Shown: positions 37,009 to 46,168, counted from the stretch's first letter. The stretch: DNA of 64,000 bases from Veillonella sp. CHU740 (GCF_003992055.1 NZ_RQVD01000001.1:1-64000), one strand, 5' to 3'. The notes: generated by a model not told the origin, from the sequence alone. A program made the numbers and translations.

Positions 37009-37017
37009 AGTATATCA
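37009..37017 (-). promoter_or_regulatory. Extended -10 promoter candidate of lpd
   Basis: TGATATACT on the minus strand; no good -35 at the expected place. The same word precedes mlaE, the lipoyl-like gene and hupS. Confidence 0.45.
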
Positions 37018-37049
37018 TACATCGACTATTTTAGATATGAGAATTTTTA

Positions 37050-38369
37050 CTATTTTCCACTAGCAATGGAATCTAACAATTCAATATACGTTTCTTTCGT
37101 TAACGGAGCTTCAAAGTTTTCTAGAATCTCTTCCGCCACCTGTGCCTTATCATATAATAAATCAACAATAGTCATAGCTAACGCTTGGGCCGTTTTAATA
37201 TAGGCTACGTCTGGTACGGTGATATTGTATTCCGCACTATGAAGCACTCCTTCAATACAACCCACCCAAGGATGAATAACAGGCATTAAATGGGATACAT
37301 CACCCATATCTGTACTTGCTGTCATATGCACCCGTTGACGTACATTGTCTGTACCAAATAGCGGTTCTGAGTTAGCCCGCAATAACTGATTCATATCTGG
37401 ATTATCACGCATCGGCAAATAGCCTGGTAAATCATGGATAACACAAGTAGCCCCCACTGCATCGCCGCCAGCTTTCAAGGCACGATTCACTCGTTGATTG
37501 CCATCCACAATCGCTTGTACATTCGATGCCCGTACATAGCTTTCTACTTGCACATAATCTGGTACGCAATTTACCAATGTTCCCCCTTGATTAATGATAG
37601 GATGGAAACGGAAGTAATCACTTTCTTTGAAAGTCTCACGAATAGCATGTACCCCCATAACACCCATTAAAGCTGCATTTAATGCATTAATCCCTTCATG
37701 AGGAGCTGCCGCCGCATGAGCAATTTTACCGTGGTATTCAATCAGTTTCGCCACAAATCCATTAGAGGTACTACCCAAATTCATCTCTCCCGTAGGTGTA
37801 TCCGCTGTTTCCACATGCATTTGCATGGCCATATGGATATCATCAAAGGATCCTTCATAGATAAGCTGTTGTTTGCCCCCAAGGTATTTGATTGTTCCTT
37901 TTTCACGCAATGTATTCCTATAATCGACTTCGATCATTTCTTCCGCTGGCACAGCAAATAAAACTACATCTCCTCCAAGAGCTTCCATAACCCCTTCCGC
38001 TTGTAAGCCCATAGCTACTGCAAATAAATTAGCAATTTGCACATTATGTCCACAACAATGGGCTGCTCCAGTTAATGGATCTGCTTTGGGATGACGATGA
38101 CATACGATGGCGTCCAGCTCACCAATCATGGCTACAGTTTTTTTGGATTTGCCCCCTTGTAAACGTCCTTTCACACCTGTAATAGCATGACCCGTTGTAA
38201 AAGGAATCCCTAGCTCTGTAAACATATCTTGTACTTTTTGAGATGTTTTATGCTCTTTATAACCCAATTCTGGCTCATCCATAATGGCACTAGCTAATGC
38301 ACGCAATCGATCTTGTCCTGCTACAATGGCATCACACACACGTTGTTTTACTTCTTCTTTTGTTAACAT
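37050..38369 (-). CDS. M20-family amidohydrolase / aminoacylase
   Basis: A 439-residue metal-dependent amidohydrolase (M20D type, AbgB/hippurate hydrolase-like). The metal-binding core includes MIGELDAIVCHRHP, AHCCGHNVQI, and the catalytic-glutamate segment VPAEEMIEVDY. The dimerisation domain lies in the middle (GKIAHAAAAPHEGINALNA). Its likely substrate is an N-acyl or p-aminobenzoyl-type amide. The ATG follows AAGGAG; the longer frame lacks a site. It is downstream of the DUF3100 module in the same direction, but a terminator lies between them. Confidence 0.88.
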   Translation of the reverse strand: MLTKEEVKQRVCDAIVAGQDRLRALASAIMDEPELGYKEHKTSQKVQDMFTELGIPFTTGHAITGVKGRLQGGKSKKTVAMIGELDAIVCHRHPKADPLTGAAHCCGHNVQIANLFAVAMGLQAEGVMEALGGDVVLFAVPAEEMIEVDYRNTLREKGTIKYLGGKQQLIYEGSFDDIHMAMQMHVETADTPTGEMNLGSTSNGFVAKLIEYHGKIAHAAAAPHEGINALNAALMGVMGVHAIRETFKESDYFRFHPIINQGGTLVNCVPDYVQVESYVRASNVQAIVDGNQRVNRALKAGGDAVGATCVIHDLPGYLPMRDNPDMNQLLRANSEPLFGTDNVRQRVHMTASTDMGDVSHLMPVIHPWVGCIEGVLHSAEYNITVPDVAYIKTAQALAMTIVDLLYDKAQVAEEILENFEAPLTKETYIELLDSIASGK

Positions 38370-38456
38370 AGTCTGTCTCCTTTTACATTGTATGAAAATA
38401 CCTTTCACCAAAAGGTATCTATGTATGACTCTTGAACTCTATTGTACCATGAAATC

Positions 38457-38494
38457 AAAAAGAGAGTTGATAGGAAATCATCAACTCTCTTTTA
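38457..38494 (-). terminator. Terminator of the two-gene membrane module
   Basis: AAAAGAGAGTTGAT and ATCAACTCTCTTTT form a 14-bp stem and lie 38 bases beyond the stop of the smaller membrane gene. Confidence 0.85.
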
Positions 38495-38531
38495 TTAAGT
38501 GCATCTACAATCTATATGCATCTATTCAATA

Positions 38532-38993
38532 TTAAATAACGCCTTGCATATGTAATACAAAATGAGCCATTGCAGCAGCGCAAATAAATGTACCTGCCGT
38601 TACCGCTAACGCTACTGGAATAATTCTCCAAGATAGACGACGGAAAGCGCCTAAATCTTTCCCTAAGGAAAGACCTGCATAGGCTAATACTGGTGTAGTA
38701 GTCGCCAAGAATGTTACTTCTTTTGTTTGTGCAATAATCCACGCTTGACCTGGCATCATTGGCAAAGATGCAATCACACCTACTAAAGACACCCAGAATA
38801 CCATGGGAAATCGATTTGCTAATGGTAAATAAGAAATAATAGCACCAATGATAGCTAAGCCTGCAATGACAAAGACCCCCACAAGACTTGGTCCCAATAG
38901 ATGCTTGCCATCAAGGATATTACCTATAGCCGTCATGATGGCTGCAATGCAAATCACAATGATAAACTGTATAATTTTTTCGCTGATAGTCAT
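38532..38993 (-). CDS. Small polytopic membrane protein, partner of the DUF3100 protein
   Basis: A 153-residue hydrophobic protein with about five predicted membrane segments. The N terminus is basic and short, and the sequence contains GNILDGKHLLGPSLVGV and LSLGKDLGAFRRLSW between helices. I do not recognise a named family. It begins one base after the DUF3100 gene stops, with AGGAGGG inside that gene, so the two are surely co-translated. Together they could form one transporter, split into about 7 plus 5 segments. The role is inferred from arrangement only. Confidence 0.75.
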   Translation of the reverse strand: MTISEKIIQFIIVICIAAIMTAIGNILDGKHLLGPSLVGVFVIAGLAIIGAIISYLPLANRFPMVFWVSLVGVIASLPMMPGQAWIIAQTKEVTFLATTTPVLAYAGLSLGKDLGAFRRLSWRIIPVALAVTAGTFICAAAMAHFVLHMQGVI

Positions 38994-38994
38994 C

Positions 38995-39789
38995 TTATTG
39001 TCCCTCCTCTGCTAAATCTTGTTCACGTGTACGGCCTGTAAAGAAATTATATGTTTTCTCCATCACCGGTAAGGATACGAAGATACCAAAGTACACACCT
39101 AATACAGTGGTCAATAAATTGGCTGCCCCCGCTAAGGCTGCAATTTGGGCTTCATGCTCTGGATATACCGCAATAATAGGAGCTGTAGAAGCAGCCATCA
39201 TACTAGCACTGCCTACGCCAGCACCCATAGCCAATGCCAATGGATGGAACCAGCCCATTTGTGCAAAGAAACCTGCTAGCACAGAGGCCCACATAGCACC
39301 AATTAATACGCCACAGATGTACATACCCATAACACCACGGCCCTCAGGAGAACTAAAGCCAAATTTATCGATAATAATCGCTACATTAGGTTCACGGTCT
39401 ACAGAATAACAAGCACCCACCGCTTCACGGCGCATTCCTACTAATAATGCCACTGGTAAGCCGAACAAGATTGTACCAAAGAAATGACCTAACTCTTGTA
39501 GCATAAGAGCCAATCCAGCAGTAGACAAAATTTCTAAGTTGGGGCCAATACCTAAGCCTACTTTCACCATTAACAACATCACTGCAATCCCTAGGTAATC
39601 GGCTGATTTTTCCATTGTTTCCACAGTTAAAATTTTTAATGATGGAATCGATACAAATAGACCCATAATCAACGCGTAGAGAAGCGGCAAAAATACGACT
39701 GCTCCAAATCGTTGAATACCAATCATTTCTGCAATGATGGTGATGAGAAGAGCCAACGCATGTAATTTCCAATTTTGTAATACTTGCAT
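38995..39789 (-). CDS. DUF3100-type polytopic membrane protein
   Basis: A 264-residue inner-membrane protein with about seven to eight hydrophobic segments. Distinctive segments include MVKVGLGIGPNLEIL, MLQELGHFFGTI, and GAGVGSASMMAASTAPI, a small-residue stretch like a carrier's substrate helix. The family (DUF3100) has no proven function and often sits by M20 amidohydrolases, which supports a metabolite carrier. AGGAGG precedes the ATG. It overlaps functionally with the small membrane gene immediately after it. Confidence 0.72.
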   Translation of the reverse strand: MQVLQNWKLHALALLITIIAEMIGIQRFGAVVFLPLLYALIMGLFVSIPSLKILTVETMEKSADYLGIAVMLLMVKVGLGIGPNLEILSTAGLALMLQELGHFFGTILFGLPVALLVGMRREAVGACYSVDREPNVAIIIDKFGFSSPEGRGVMGMYICGVLIGAMWASVLAGFFAQMGWFHPLALAMGAGVGSASMMAASTAPIIAVYPEHEAQIAALAGAANLLTTVLGVYFGIFVSLPVMEKTYNFFTGRTREQDLAEEGQ

Positions 39790-39896
39790 ACAATACCTCC
39801 TATACTAATAACTATATGATTTCTTTATTATAGTAAAGTTTAACGTGCATGGTCAATGTGTCATCGATTCCGAATTAGCAAGAAGGTTGCAAAACT

Positions 39897-39936
39897 AAAA
39901 TAAGAGGTGAATAGATCTACCTATCCACCTCTTATG
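39897..39936 (-). terminator. Terminator of DUF3793-flavodoxin operon
   Basis: ATAAGAGGTGGATAG and CTATTCACCTCTTAT form a long imperfect stem with a T run on the minus strand, 45 bases beyond flavodoxin. Confidence 0.8.
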
Positions 39937-39980
39937 AGTAAGAGCTAGTATATTGATTTGTTATATGCCTTATATTTGGA

Positions 39981-40397
39981 TTATGCGTTTACTAGTGCTT
40001 TACCCAATGCTTCGCATTGTTCTTTGCCTGCATCATCAGGTTCACCTAGTACTGGTAATTTATCTACCACTACACCATTCGCACCTTCAACACGAACAGC
40101 CCAGTCATCTAACCAGGATCCGCCCCAACCATAAGAGCCGAATAATACTACTTTTTTACCAGCTAATTTTGGTTCTAATGCATCATAGAATGGTGCGAAT
40201 TCTGCATCTTCTAATTCTTCTGCACCCATATCAGCACATCCTAATGCTAATTTTTCATAACCTGCAGCTTCGTCAGCCGTGATTTCGGAAACAGCTTTTA
40301 CTACTACTTCTTGACCAGCATCAGCGATGCCTTTACCTACAGCTTCCGCCATTGCAGTTGTGTTACCTGTTCCAGACCAATAAATTACAGCGATCAT
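39981..40397 (-). CDS. Short-chain flavodoxin
   Basis: A 138-residue FMN electron carrier. The phosphate loop is SGTGNTTAMAE (near residues 8-18), the 50s loop region is LALGCADMGAEELED, and FGSYGWGGSWLDDW is the isoalloxazine-stacking 90s loop with both aromatic residues. It replaces ferredoxin under low iron in many anaerobes. It starts at an ATG 7 bases after AGGAGG, 11 bases after the DUF3793 gene, with which it is co-transcribed. Confidence 0.93.
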   Translation of the reverse strand: MIAVIYWSGTGNTTAMAEAVGKGIADAGQEVVVKAVSEITADEAAGYEKLALGCADMGAEELEDAEFAPFYDALEPKLAGKKVVLFGSYGWGGSWLDDWAVRVEGANGVVVDKLPVLGEPDDAGKEQCEALGKALVNA

Positions 40398-40408
40398 AAT
40401 GTTACCTC

Positions 40409-40975
40409 CTAGCATGCCGTTACGGCAACCAAAGACTCTAAAGATTTTCCTTTATTCAATTGTGCATGACAATAGTCACGGCACATTCGAAAACAATGAA
40501 ATGCGTGCATAGCAGACGCTTGGTTTCCATATACTTTCCAATCTCCACAAACTTTATAGCCTGCTCCTCGGAATTGTATGAAAGCTTTGACATCCTCTAG
40601 AGGATATCCTAAAAATACGCCTATCTCATGGGGAAACACATCGCTCATTTCAATACGATGACGTAAGTGTAATAACCACTCTTGTAATGTTTCATAAGAT
40701 TCATATCCATACTGTTGGAGAAACGCTAGCACATCAGGTCGTCTCAAATACTCATCAAGCATTCGTTCTCGGAATACGAGTAATAATTTTCGTTTTTCAC
40801 AATGGCACAATTCATAAAAGAACAGCCCTTTTTGATTAAATTTATCATTATACTCATTTGTTTTCTTTATCATATGGGCCCCTAAATGTTGAGGTAAAGC
40901 CACTAAATTAGCCACTTTGATACCTCGAATCGCGGGCGCACAATGATATCCGATAATCTGCTCGATGGATCCCAT
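40409..40975 (-). CDS. DUF3793-family cysteine-containing protein
   Basis: A 188-residue cytoplasmic protein. The start fits the DUF3793 pattern (HCAPAIRGIKVANLV within the first 26 residues). It has several cysteines, among them CHCEKRK near residue 60 and the C-terminal CRMCRDYC stretch, suggesting metal or haem/flavin binding. Family function is unknown. It lies directly before flavodoxin, a pairing often seen in Firmicutes, and shares its promoter and a palindrome at the start of transcription. A GTG start 13 codons upstream is possible but lacks a good ribosome site. Confidence 0.78.
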   Translation of the reverse strand: MGSIEQIIGYHCAPAIRGIKVANLVALPQHLGAHMIKKTNEYNDKFNQKGLFFYELCHCEKRKLLLVFRERMLDEYLRRPDVLAFLQQYGYESYETLQEWLLHLRHRIEMSDVFPHEIGVFLGYPLEDVKAFIQFRGAGYKVCGDWKVYGNQASAMHAFHCFRMCRDYCHAQLNKGKSLESLVAVTAC

Positions 40976-41046
40976 TTGTTGTACCTGCCTTTTTACGTAT
41001 TTTGGGGAGAACACTTGCTCTCACAGCAAATAGATAATCCGGATTT

Positions 41047-41120
41047 GCTATCAAAAGATAGCTAAAATAATTGAAAATTATTTCTATTAATATGATACAA
41101 ATATTTTGCACTCATGTCAA
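41047..41120 (-). promoter_or_regulatory. Promoter with two palindromes upstream of DUF3793-flavodoxin
   Basis: TTGACA (41115-41120) and TATCAT (41092-41097) on the minus strand are 17 bases apart. Just downstream, near +2 to +20, is the perfect palindrome AAATAATTttcAATTATTT (41065-41083), and then the hairpin GCTATC-TTTT-GATAGC (41047-41062). The AT-rich dyad at the transcription start resembles a repressor operator; a Fur-family iron regulator would suit flavodoxin, but this is inference. Confidence 0.6.
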
Positions 41121-41248
41121 TAAGTATGAGAATTTTTTTCATTATTATAAGCAGTTATATCTTTTTATATATACAATCTAACTATAACTATATACTCATA
41201 CCATTAGTTCTTATACACGGATATAGGAACCAAGATACAGCAAACAAT

Positions 41249-41304
41249 AAAAAACTTCGAAAGATATAGTATTGGCTATACACCATACCTATCTCTCGAA
41301 GTCT
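41249..41304 (-). terminator. Terminator of glnS and the secreted gene after it
   Basis: ACTTCGAGAGATAGGTATGG pairs imperfectly with CCAATACTATATCTTTCGAAGT on the minus strand and ends in T6. Confidence 0.75.
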
Positions 41305-41308
41305 TCTT

Positions 41309-41917
41309 TTATTTTAGAATCGATTGTAACTTTTCACGCATATGTATATCATCTACACTGGTTAATACGTATTGCACACGTGGCGGGTGGCTACTTTCTA
41401 CGGTAAACACTACTTGCATATACAGTGGATACTCCGCCTGTTTATACCAAGAATTTACAATTACTTCTCCGCGGTAGCGTCGATTCCCCTCAACATGTAA
41501 TGGAGTCACAATCGTAAATAGTTCTGGGTGACTTTCCATATACGCTTGGTAATCCTGAACCATCTGCTCACCCATATGCTCTCCTGTTGGGAATGGGTGC
41601 GCACTATCAGTAGCCTCTGGGCCAAATCCATACAACAATCTACCTTTCCCATAACGAGCATAATAGTAATTATTTCCAGACTTATCCAGTATCATATAGG
41701 ACTTTGTCACTTCGAATCCAATTTGTTGCATCCCTGATTCCAACGTCTGTGCAATTCCCGTAGAAATAATACTTTGACTACTACCTTCTTGCACTACCAT
41801 ATGTTTAGGCCATCGGATTGTAGAGGTATTCGCCGCATCTACATCAGACACAATACTTCCCCATGCAAAGATTCCCGCAACCGCCGCTAAGGATACTATA
41901 CTATATTTTTTCATCAT
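41309..41917 (-). CDS. Secreted hypothetical protein, 202 aa
   Basis: A 202-residue exported protein: signal peptide 1-28 (cleavage near VDA|A) and a mature alpha/beta part without cysteines. Notable are several tyrosine-rich strands (YYYARYGKGRLLYGFG) and ASMP-type helices, plus a C-terminal segment with VQYVLTSVDDIHMREKLQSI. I recognise no family. It follows glnS after 15 bases, so it is co-transcribed with it. AGGCG precedes the ATG pair. The terminator directly after it ends the transcript. Confidence 0.75.
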   Translation of the reverse strand: MMKKYSIVSLAAVAGIFAWGSIVSDVDAANTSTIRWPKHMVVQEGSSQSIISTGIAQTLESGMQQIGFEVTKSYMILDKSGNNYYYARYGKGRLLYGFGPEATDSAHPFPTGEHMGEQMVQDYQAYMESHPELFTIVTPLHVEGNRRYRGEVIVNSWYKQAEYPLYMQVVFTVESSHPPRVQYVLTSVDDIHMREKLQSILK

Positions 41918-41932
41918 ACAATTCGCCTAATC

Positions 41933-43630
41933 TTATTTCTTTTGCATCTTAGCCCATGTATCGCGCATACCTACCGTACGATTCATCACGATATGATCTG
42001 CTGTGCTATCCTTATCGGTTACAAAATAGCCTGTACGCAAGAAATGATAATGGTCTCCAGCTTGTGTAGTACGGAATGCAGCTTCCCCTTTCGCAGCTTT
42101 TACTTCTAAGGAGTTTGGATTCAACTGTTGTAAGAAATCTTTATCTGCATTCTCCTCATTTTCTGAGTTCAATAGATAGTCATAGAGACGCACTTCCATA
42201 TCTACCGCAGTAGATGCCTCTACCCAGTGCAAGATACCTTTCACTTTCTTTTGACATCCTGTGCCAGATTTTGTAGCTGGATCATATGTACAGTGAATTT
42301 CAGTGATATTACCATCAGCGTCTTTGACAACAGATTGACATTCAATGATGTAGGCCCCTTTTAAACGGACTTCTTTACCTGGTGCTAAGCGGAAGAATTT
42401 TTTCACCGGCTCTTCCATAAAGTCACCACGTTCAATGTACACTTCTCGACCAAATGTCACTTCACGATGCCCCATCGCTTCATTTTCTATGTTATTTTCA
42501 ATGATAAGTGTTTCTGTTTGTCCTTCTGGGTAGTTTGTGATGACAACTTTCACAGGATCTAATACCGCCATGTAGCGTGGAGCTTTTAATTTCAAATCTT
42601 CACGGATACAGAACTCTAATAGTCCTACTTCTACCATGCTATCTGCTTTTGCTACGCCAATGCGTTCACAGAAATCACGAATGGACTCTGGTGTATAGCC
42701 ACGGCGACGCAAACCAGAAATCGTCGGCATACGAGGATCATCCCATCCACTCACAATATTCAATTCAACCAATTGACGCAATTTACGTTTACTCATGACC
42801 ATATTTGTCACATTCAAGCGGGCAAATTCAATCTGTTTTGGTTTTTCTGTATCTTCCCAATCTTCTAATACCCAATTGTACAATGGACGATGCACTTCAA
42901 ATTCTAAGGTACATACAGAATGAGTAATACGTTCAATCGCATCAGATACTGGATGGGCATAGTCATACATAGGGTAAATATTCCATTCAGAACCTGTACG
43001 ATGATGATCAGCATGTAAAATACGATACAATACAGGATCTCGCATTACGATATTAGGGTCTGCCATGTCAATTTTGGCACGTAATACTTTTTCCCCATCT
43101 TTATATTTGCCTTCTTTCATTTCTTCAAAAAGTCGCAAATTTTCTTCTACGCTGCGATCACGGTAAGGGCTATTCGTACCAGGCGTTGTAAAGTCGCCGC
43201 GAGTAGCACGAATTTCTTCTGGTGTTTGATCATCTACATAGGCTTTACCTTTTTTAATCAACACTTGAGCATATTCATATAGTTTACCGAAATAGTCAGA
43301 TGCATAATGTATATCCCCATACCACTCAAAGCCTAACCATTTTACATCTTCTTCAATGGATTCTACATATTCCACATCTTCTTTGACCGGATTCGTATCA
43401 TCAAAACGCAAGTTTGTTAAACCTTGGTAGGATTTACCCAACCCAAAGTTAAGGCAAATAGATTTTGCATGGCCAATATGCAAATACCCATTAGGTTCTG
43501 GCGGGAAACGTGTGTGGACACGTTTTCCATAGGTATTTTCTTCGTTGTCTGTATTAATAATCGCTTCAATAAAGTTAACTGTTTGAGGCGTTGTTTCTTC
43601 CGTACTCATCATCGTCTCTTTCGATTCCAT
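41933..43630 (-). CDS. glnS: Glutaminyl-tRNA synthetase
   Basis: A 565-residue class I synthetase. The HIGH motif is [10 protein letters not shown] (47-56) and the KMSKS equivalent is VMSKRKL in the middle. PPEPNG precedes the HIGH motif as in GlnRS, and the C-terminal anticodon-binding barrels end normally. Direct glutaminylation means the organism need not rely on Glu-tRNA amidation for Gln codons. GAGGAAG precedes the ATG. A secreted protein gene follows in the operon. Confidence 0.95.
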   Translation of the reverse strand: MESKETMMSTEETTPQTVNFIEAIINTDNEENTYGKRVHTRFPPEPNGYLHIGHAKSICLNFGLGKSYQGLTNLRFDDTNPVKEDVEYVESIEEDVKWLGFEWYGDIHYASDYFGKLYEYAQVLIKKGKAYVDDQTPEEIRATRGDFTTPGTNSPYRDRSVEENLRLFEEMKEGKYKDGEKVLRAKIDMADPNIVMRDPVLYRILHADHHRTGSEWNIYPMYDYAHPVSDAIERITHSVCTLEFEVHRPLYNWVLEDWEDTEKPKQIEFARLNVTNMVMSKRKLRQLVELNIVSGWDDPRMPTISGLRRRGYTPESIRDFCERIGVAKADSMVEVGLLEFCIREDLKLKAPRYMAVLDPVKVVITNYPEGQTETLIIENNIENEAMGHREVTFGREVYIERGDFMEEPVKKFFRLAPGKEVRLKGAYIIECQSVVKDADGNITEIHCTYDPATKSGTGCQKKVKGILHWVEASTAVDMEVRLYDYLLNSENEENADKDFLQQLNPNSLEVKAAKGEAAFRTTQAGDHYHFLRTGYFVTDKDSTADHIVMNRTVGMRDTWAKMQKK

Positions 43631-43687
43631 GTGATTCTTCCTCTCTTATATTGATTATACACACGTGCAAGTTCTACACATTCTCTT

Positions 43688-43696
43688 ATTATACCA
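43688..43696 (-). promoter_or_regulatory. Extended -10 promoter candidate of glnS
   Basis: TGGTATAAT on the minus strand, a TG-extended consensus -10, about 55 bases before the start codon. No matching -35 box was found. Confidence 0.45.
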
Positions 43697-43768
43697 CAGG
43701 CTACTCCATGTTTCATGGATTTCTTGCAAATCCTAGTATTTCGTATCGTACCGGCTACGGTGTCTCTC

Positions 43769-44755
43769 CTACTCTTCAGCTACCGTATAATTGACACTTT
43801 CATTGACACAGGTCAATAAAGGCTTACCATGTACACCAGCTATAAGATTATTGGCTGTGAGCATAGCCATTTCCTTCCGAGTTCTATCTGTGAAAGACCC
43901 GATATGTGGTACCACTAGGCATTTTCCCGTTTTTAATAGTGGATGATCCGCACCAATTGGTTCTGGATCTACCACATCGAGAGCCGCATAGTCGATTTGA
44001 CCTGTTTCTAGAGCATGTACTAACGCATCGGTATCTACAATTTTCCCTCGCCCTACATTGACAAACAAAGCAGTTTCTTTCATCATTTCAAAAGCTTCTG
44101 CATCGATTAAATGGTAGGTTTCCTCTGTCAGCGGAGCCATCACCAAGATGACATCACTAGTCGTTAATAATTTACCTAATGACACATACGTTGTCATCAG
44201 CAAGCTATCATCATTGCGACGATTCCGATTATGATACTGCACCGTCATACCAAAAGCACGCGCTCTGCGAGATACAGATACACCAATCTTACCCATGCCA
44301 ATAATACCCAATGTCATACGGCTTAAATCTTTACCTTTTATATTCGAAGGTCGTTCCGCCCATGTTCCATCTTTCACAAATTGGGCATTCTCATAAATTC
44401 TACGGCTTGCAGCTGCCATCAATGTGAAAGCTAACTCCGCTGTTGTTTCCGTTAATACATCAGGCGTATTTCCATACGGAATATGGCGCGCTGTTAAGGC
44501 ATCGATATCAATATTATCATACCCTACAGAAGCCTGAGCGATGACCTTTAAATTAGGAGCATCTTTCACTAGATCTTCATCCACAGTAAAATGATTAATA
44601 CTCCACAAGCCATCCGCTTCACGAAGCCATTCCTTTAATACCTCTTTTGGCATCTTTTCTTTTTCAGTCCATTGGCGAACTGTCACATGCTCACTAAGGT
44701 AAGCTACTACATCTTTACGTACCAAACCTGGCACAACTACGATCGGTTTACTCAT
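43769..44755 (-). CDS. D-isomer-specific 2-hydroxyacid dehydrogenase
   Basis: A 328-residue NAD(P)-dependent oxidoreductase of the glyoxylate/hydroxypyruvate reductase type. The nucleotide fold is GIIGMGKIGVSVSRRA, with an Arg-Arg after it consistent with NADPH use. The catalytic Arg is in NVGRGKIVD, the Glu in DVVDPEPIG and the His in VVPHIGSFT. The ATG with AAGGA at 5 bases was taken. It lies alone between glnS and the XRE gene, so the natural substrate is open. Confidence 0.88.
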   Translation of the reverse strand: MSKPIVVVPGLVRKDVVAYLSEHVTVRQWTEKEKMPKEVLKEWLREADGLWSINHFTVDEDLVKDAPNLKVIAQASVGYDNIDIDALTARHIPYGNTPDVLTETTAELAFTLMAAASRRIYENAQFVKDGTWAERPSNIKGKDLSRMTLGIIGMGKIGVSVSRRARAFGMTVQYHNRNRRNDDSLLMTTYVSLGKLLTTSDVILVMAPLTEETYHLIDAEAFEMMKETALFVNVGRGKIVDTDALVHALETGQIDYAALDVVDPEPIGADHPLLKTGKCLVVPHIGSFTDRTRKEMAMLTANNLIAGVHGKPLLTCVNESVNYTVAEE

Positions 44756-44923
44756 AAGCATCCTTTCATATTCTCGATTCTATTTCATAATCACCTAATT
44801 TTTCGCTCATATAGTACCATGTACTATCTTACTTGCTAATTCTATATCATATACAGACCGCCATATCTTAGCATTCACCTGTATATAATCTTATGTAAAT
44901 TATATCATATATACTTGGACAAT

Positions 44924-44961
44924 AAAAAAAGACAGTCCTATTTTCATAGAACTGTTCTTTT
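44924..44961 (-). terminator. Terminator of the XRE regulator gene
   Basis: ACAGTTCTAT and ATAGGACTGT form a 10-bp stem with a GAAA loop and a T7 run on the minus strand, about 110 bases past the stop. Nothing else of note was seen between 44756 and 45068. Confidence 0.8.
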
Positions 44962-45068
44962 CATTTTGTAGATACAGTACTTGCACTCTCAAACGTACCC
45001 GAGAGCCCCTGCGCTTTCTATACGATGATATGCTATTCCACAAACGTCTCTAGAATAACATGTTTATC

Positions 45069-45428
45069 CTACCAATTAGATTTTCCTTCATTGAACATTT
45101 CAAATGCATGTGCAATTTGGCGTCTTAATTTTAATCGTTGTGAATCACTTAATACATATTCTACACCATTATGTGCAATCCGCCCATTTTTTACAATGCT
45201 ACTTAGATCATAGAGTATTTCTCTGGCCATACTTGCGTTACCTGCCAGTTCATCAATGGTCACATCGTAATAATTAGCTAATCGCTTCAAGGTTTCTAAA
45301 TCAGGCTCTCGATATCCTGTTTCATAATTTGACAGGGCAGCATTACTAATACCAATATCACGAGCCACATCTAGTTGACTCCGCCCAATTCGTTTACGGG
45401 CATGTCTTAAATTTTCACCTAATGCCAT
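45069..45428 (-). CDS. XRE-family helix-turn-helix repressor
   Basis: A 119-residue DNA-binding protein. The helix-turn-helix is near the N terminus (GRSQLDVARDIGISNAALSNY, about 13-33) and is followed by EPDLETLKRLANYYDVTIDEL, the standard second half of the Cro/C1 domain. The rest is a short helical dimer part. GGGGTG precedes the ATG. An inverted repeat in its own promoter region suggests self-repression. No phage genes are nearby. Confidence 0.9.
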   Translation of the reverse strand: MALGENLRHARKRIGRSQLDVARDIGISNAALSNYETGYREPDLETLKRLANYYDVTIDELAGNASMAREILYDLSSIVKNGRIAHNGVEYVLSDSQRLKLRRQIAHAFEMFNEGKSNW

Positions 45429-45452
45429 TGTATCACCCCTTATACTACGTGA

Positions 45453-45511
45453 TGCTATAGTATAAATAACCTACATCTATTATAGCACGATACATAGTAC
45501 ATTTGCTATAG
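45453..45511 (-). promoter_or_regulatory. Probable operator of the XRE gene: three TGCTATA half-sites
   Basis: TGCTATAGTA (45453-45462) and its inverse TATTATAGCA (45478-45487) are separated by 15 bases, and a third TGCTATAG lies at 45504-45511. The second half-site includes the minus-strand TATAAT -10. The layout fits binding of a repressor dimer over its own promoter. Confidence 0.6.
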
Positions 45512-45689
45512 ATACATTTGAATTCACATATCACGAATTGTGTATCTATCAACATTTTTTAACATTTTTGAATTGTATTACACGAATTGAATTGTTTACT
45601 CCAATTGCACATATGTTTTTCTGAGCGTTTTTGATTGCTATTAATCGCAATTTGATTGATATTATTCCTTTTTGTAAAAAAGAATCATA

Positions 45690-46154
45690 TCATTCATGTG
45701 CATGCTCAGGTGGAGGCAACTGTTCAACACCAAATATATTTCCTATAGTTTCAATTTTTCCTGGAATATACTCTACAATTTGAGACATTAGCACATATAA
45801 CAATCTTGGATCAAAATGAGAGTTTGCACTTTGATTAATACAATCTAGGTATACGCTATCATCATCTTCTTCAATATAATATTTAAAGCTTTTATAAGTA
45901 CTATTTTCACGATTGATAAATGTCAGAATCTCTTGACGATTTTCTTTTGTGACTACACCTGCACCAATTAAAAATCGAATAGTAGCATAGATGGTATCAT
46001 CTAACAATAGAAACACGGGAATATCACCCAACTCAGTTTGCACATAGGATCGGAACACAACTGTATGATCATCATCCCCAACTTCTCGTTTTTCAAAACA
46101 TGTTATTTTTTCTTCGATTAAAAATTCTTCAAATACTCTCGCCTTTTCATTCAT
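45690..46154 (-). CDS. YbjN/T3SS-chaperone-like fold protein, first paralogue
   Basis: A 154-residue acidic cytoplasmic protein. It is a clear homologue of the gene just upstream, for instance in TVVF, FLLLDDTIYATIRFLIGAG and FINRENSTYKSFKYY. The alternating strand and helix pattern resembles YbjN-like or type III chaperone folds, an assignment that is only tentative. It starts at an ATG after GAGGTG, directly behind an intrinsic terminator, so it may be read only when that hairpin is bypassed. The end has no strong terminator. Confidence 0.7.
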   Translation of the reverse strand: MNEKARVFEEFLIEEKITCFEKREVGDDDHTVVFRSYVQTELGDIPVFLLLDDTIYATIRFLIGAGVVTKENRQEILTFINRENSTYKSFKYYIEEDDDSVYLDCINQSANSHFDPRLLYVLMSQIVEYIPGKIETIGNIFGVEQLPPPEHAHE

Positions 46155-46168
46155 GAATATCACCTCGT

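Noticed and set aside
38457-39936. CRISPR or tandem array suggested by several hairpins
   Set aside because: The hairpins are unrelated single terminators; no regularly spaced repeats occur in the window.
40976-41308. Prophage or insertion sequence in the AT-rich gaps
   Set aside because: No transposase, integrase or terminal inverted repeats with target duplications were found anywhere in the window.
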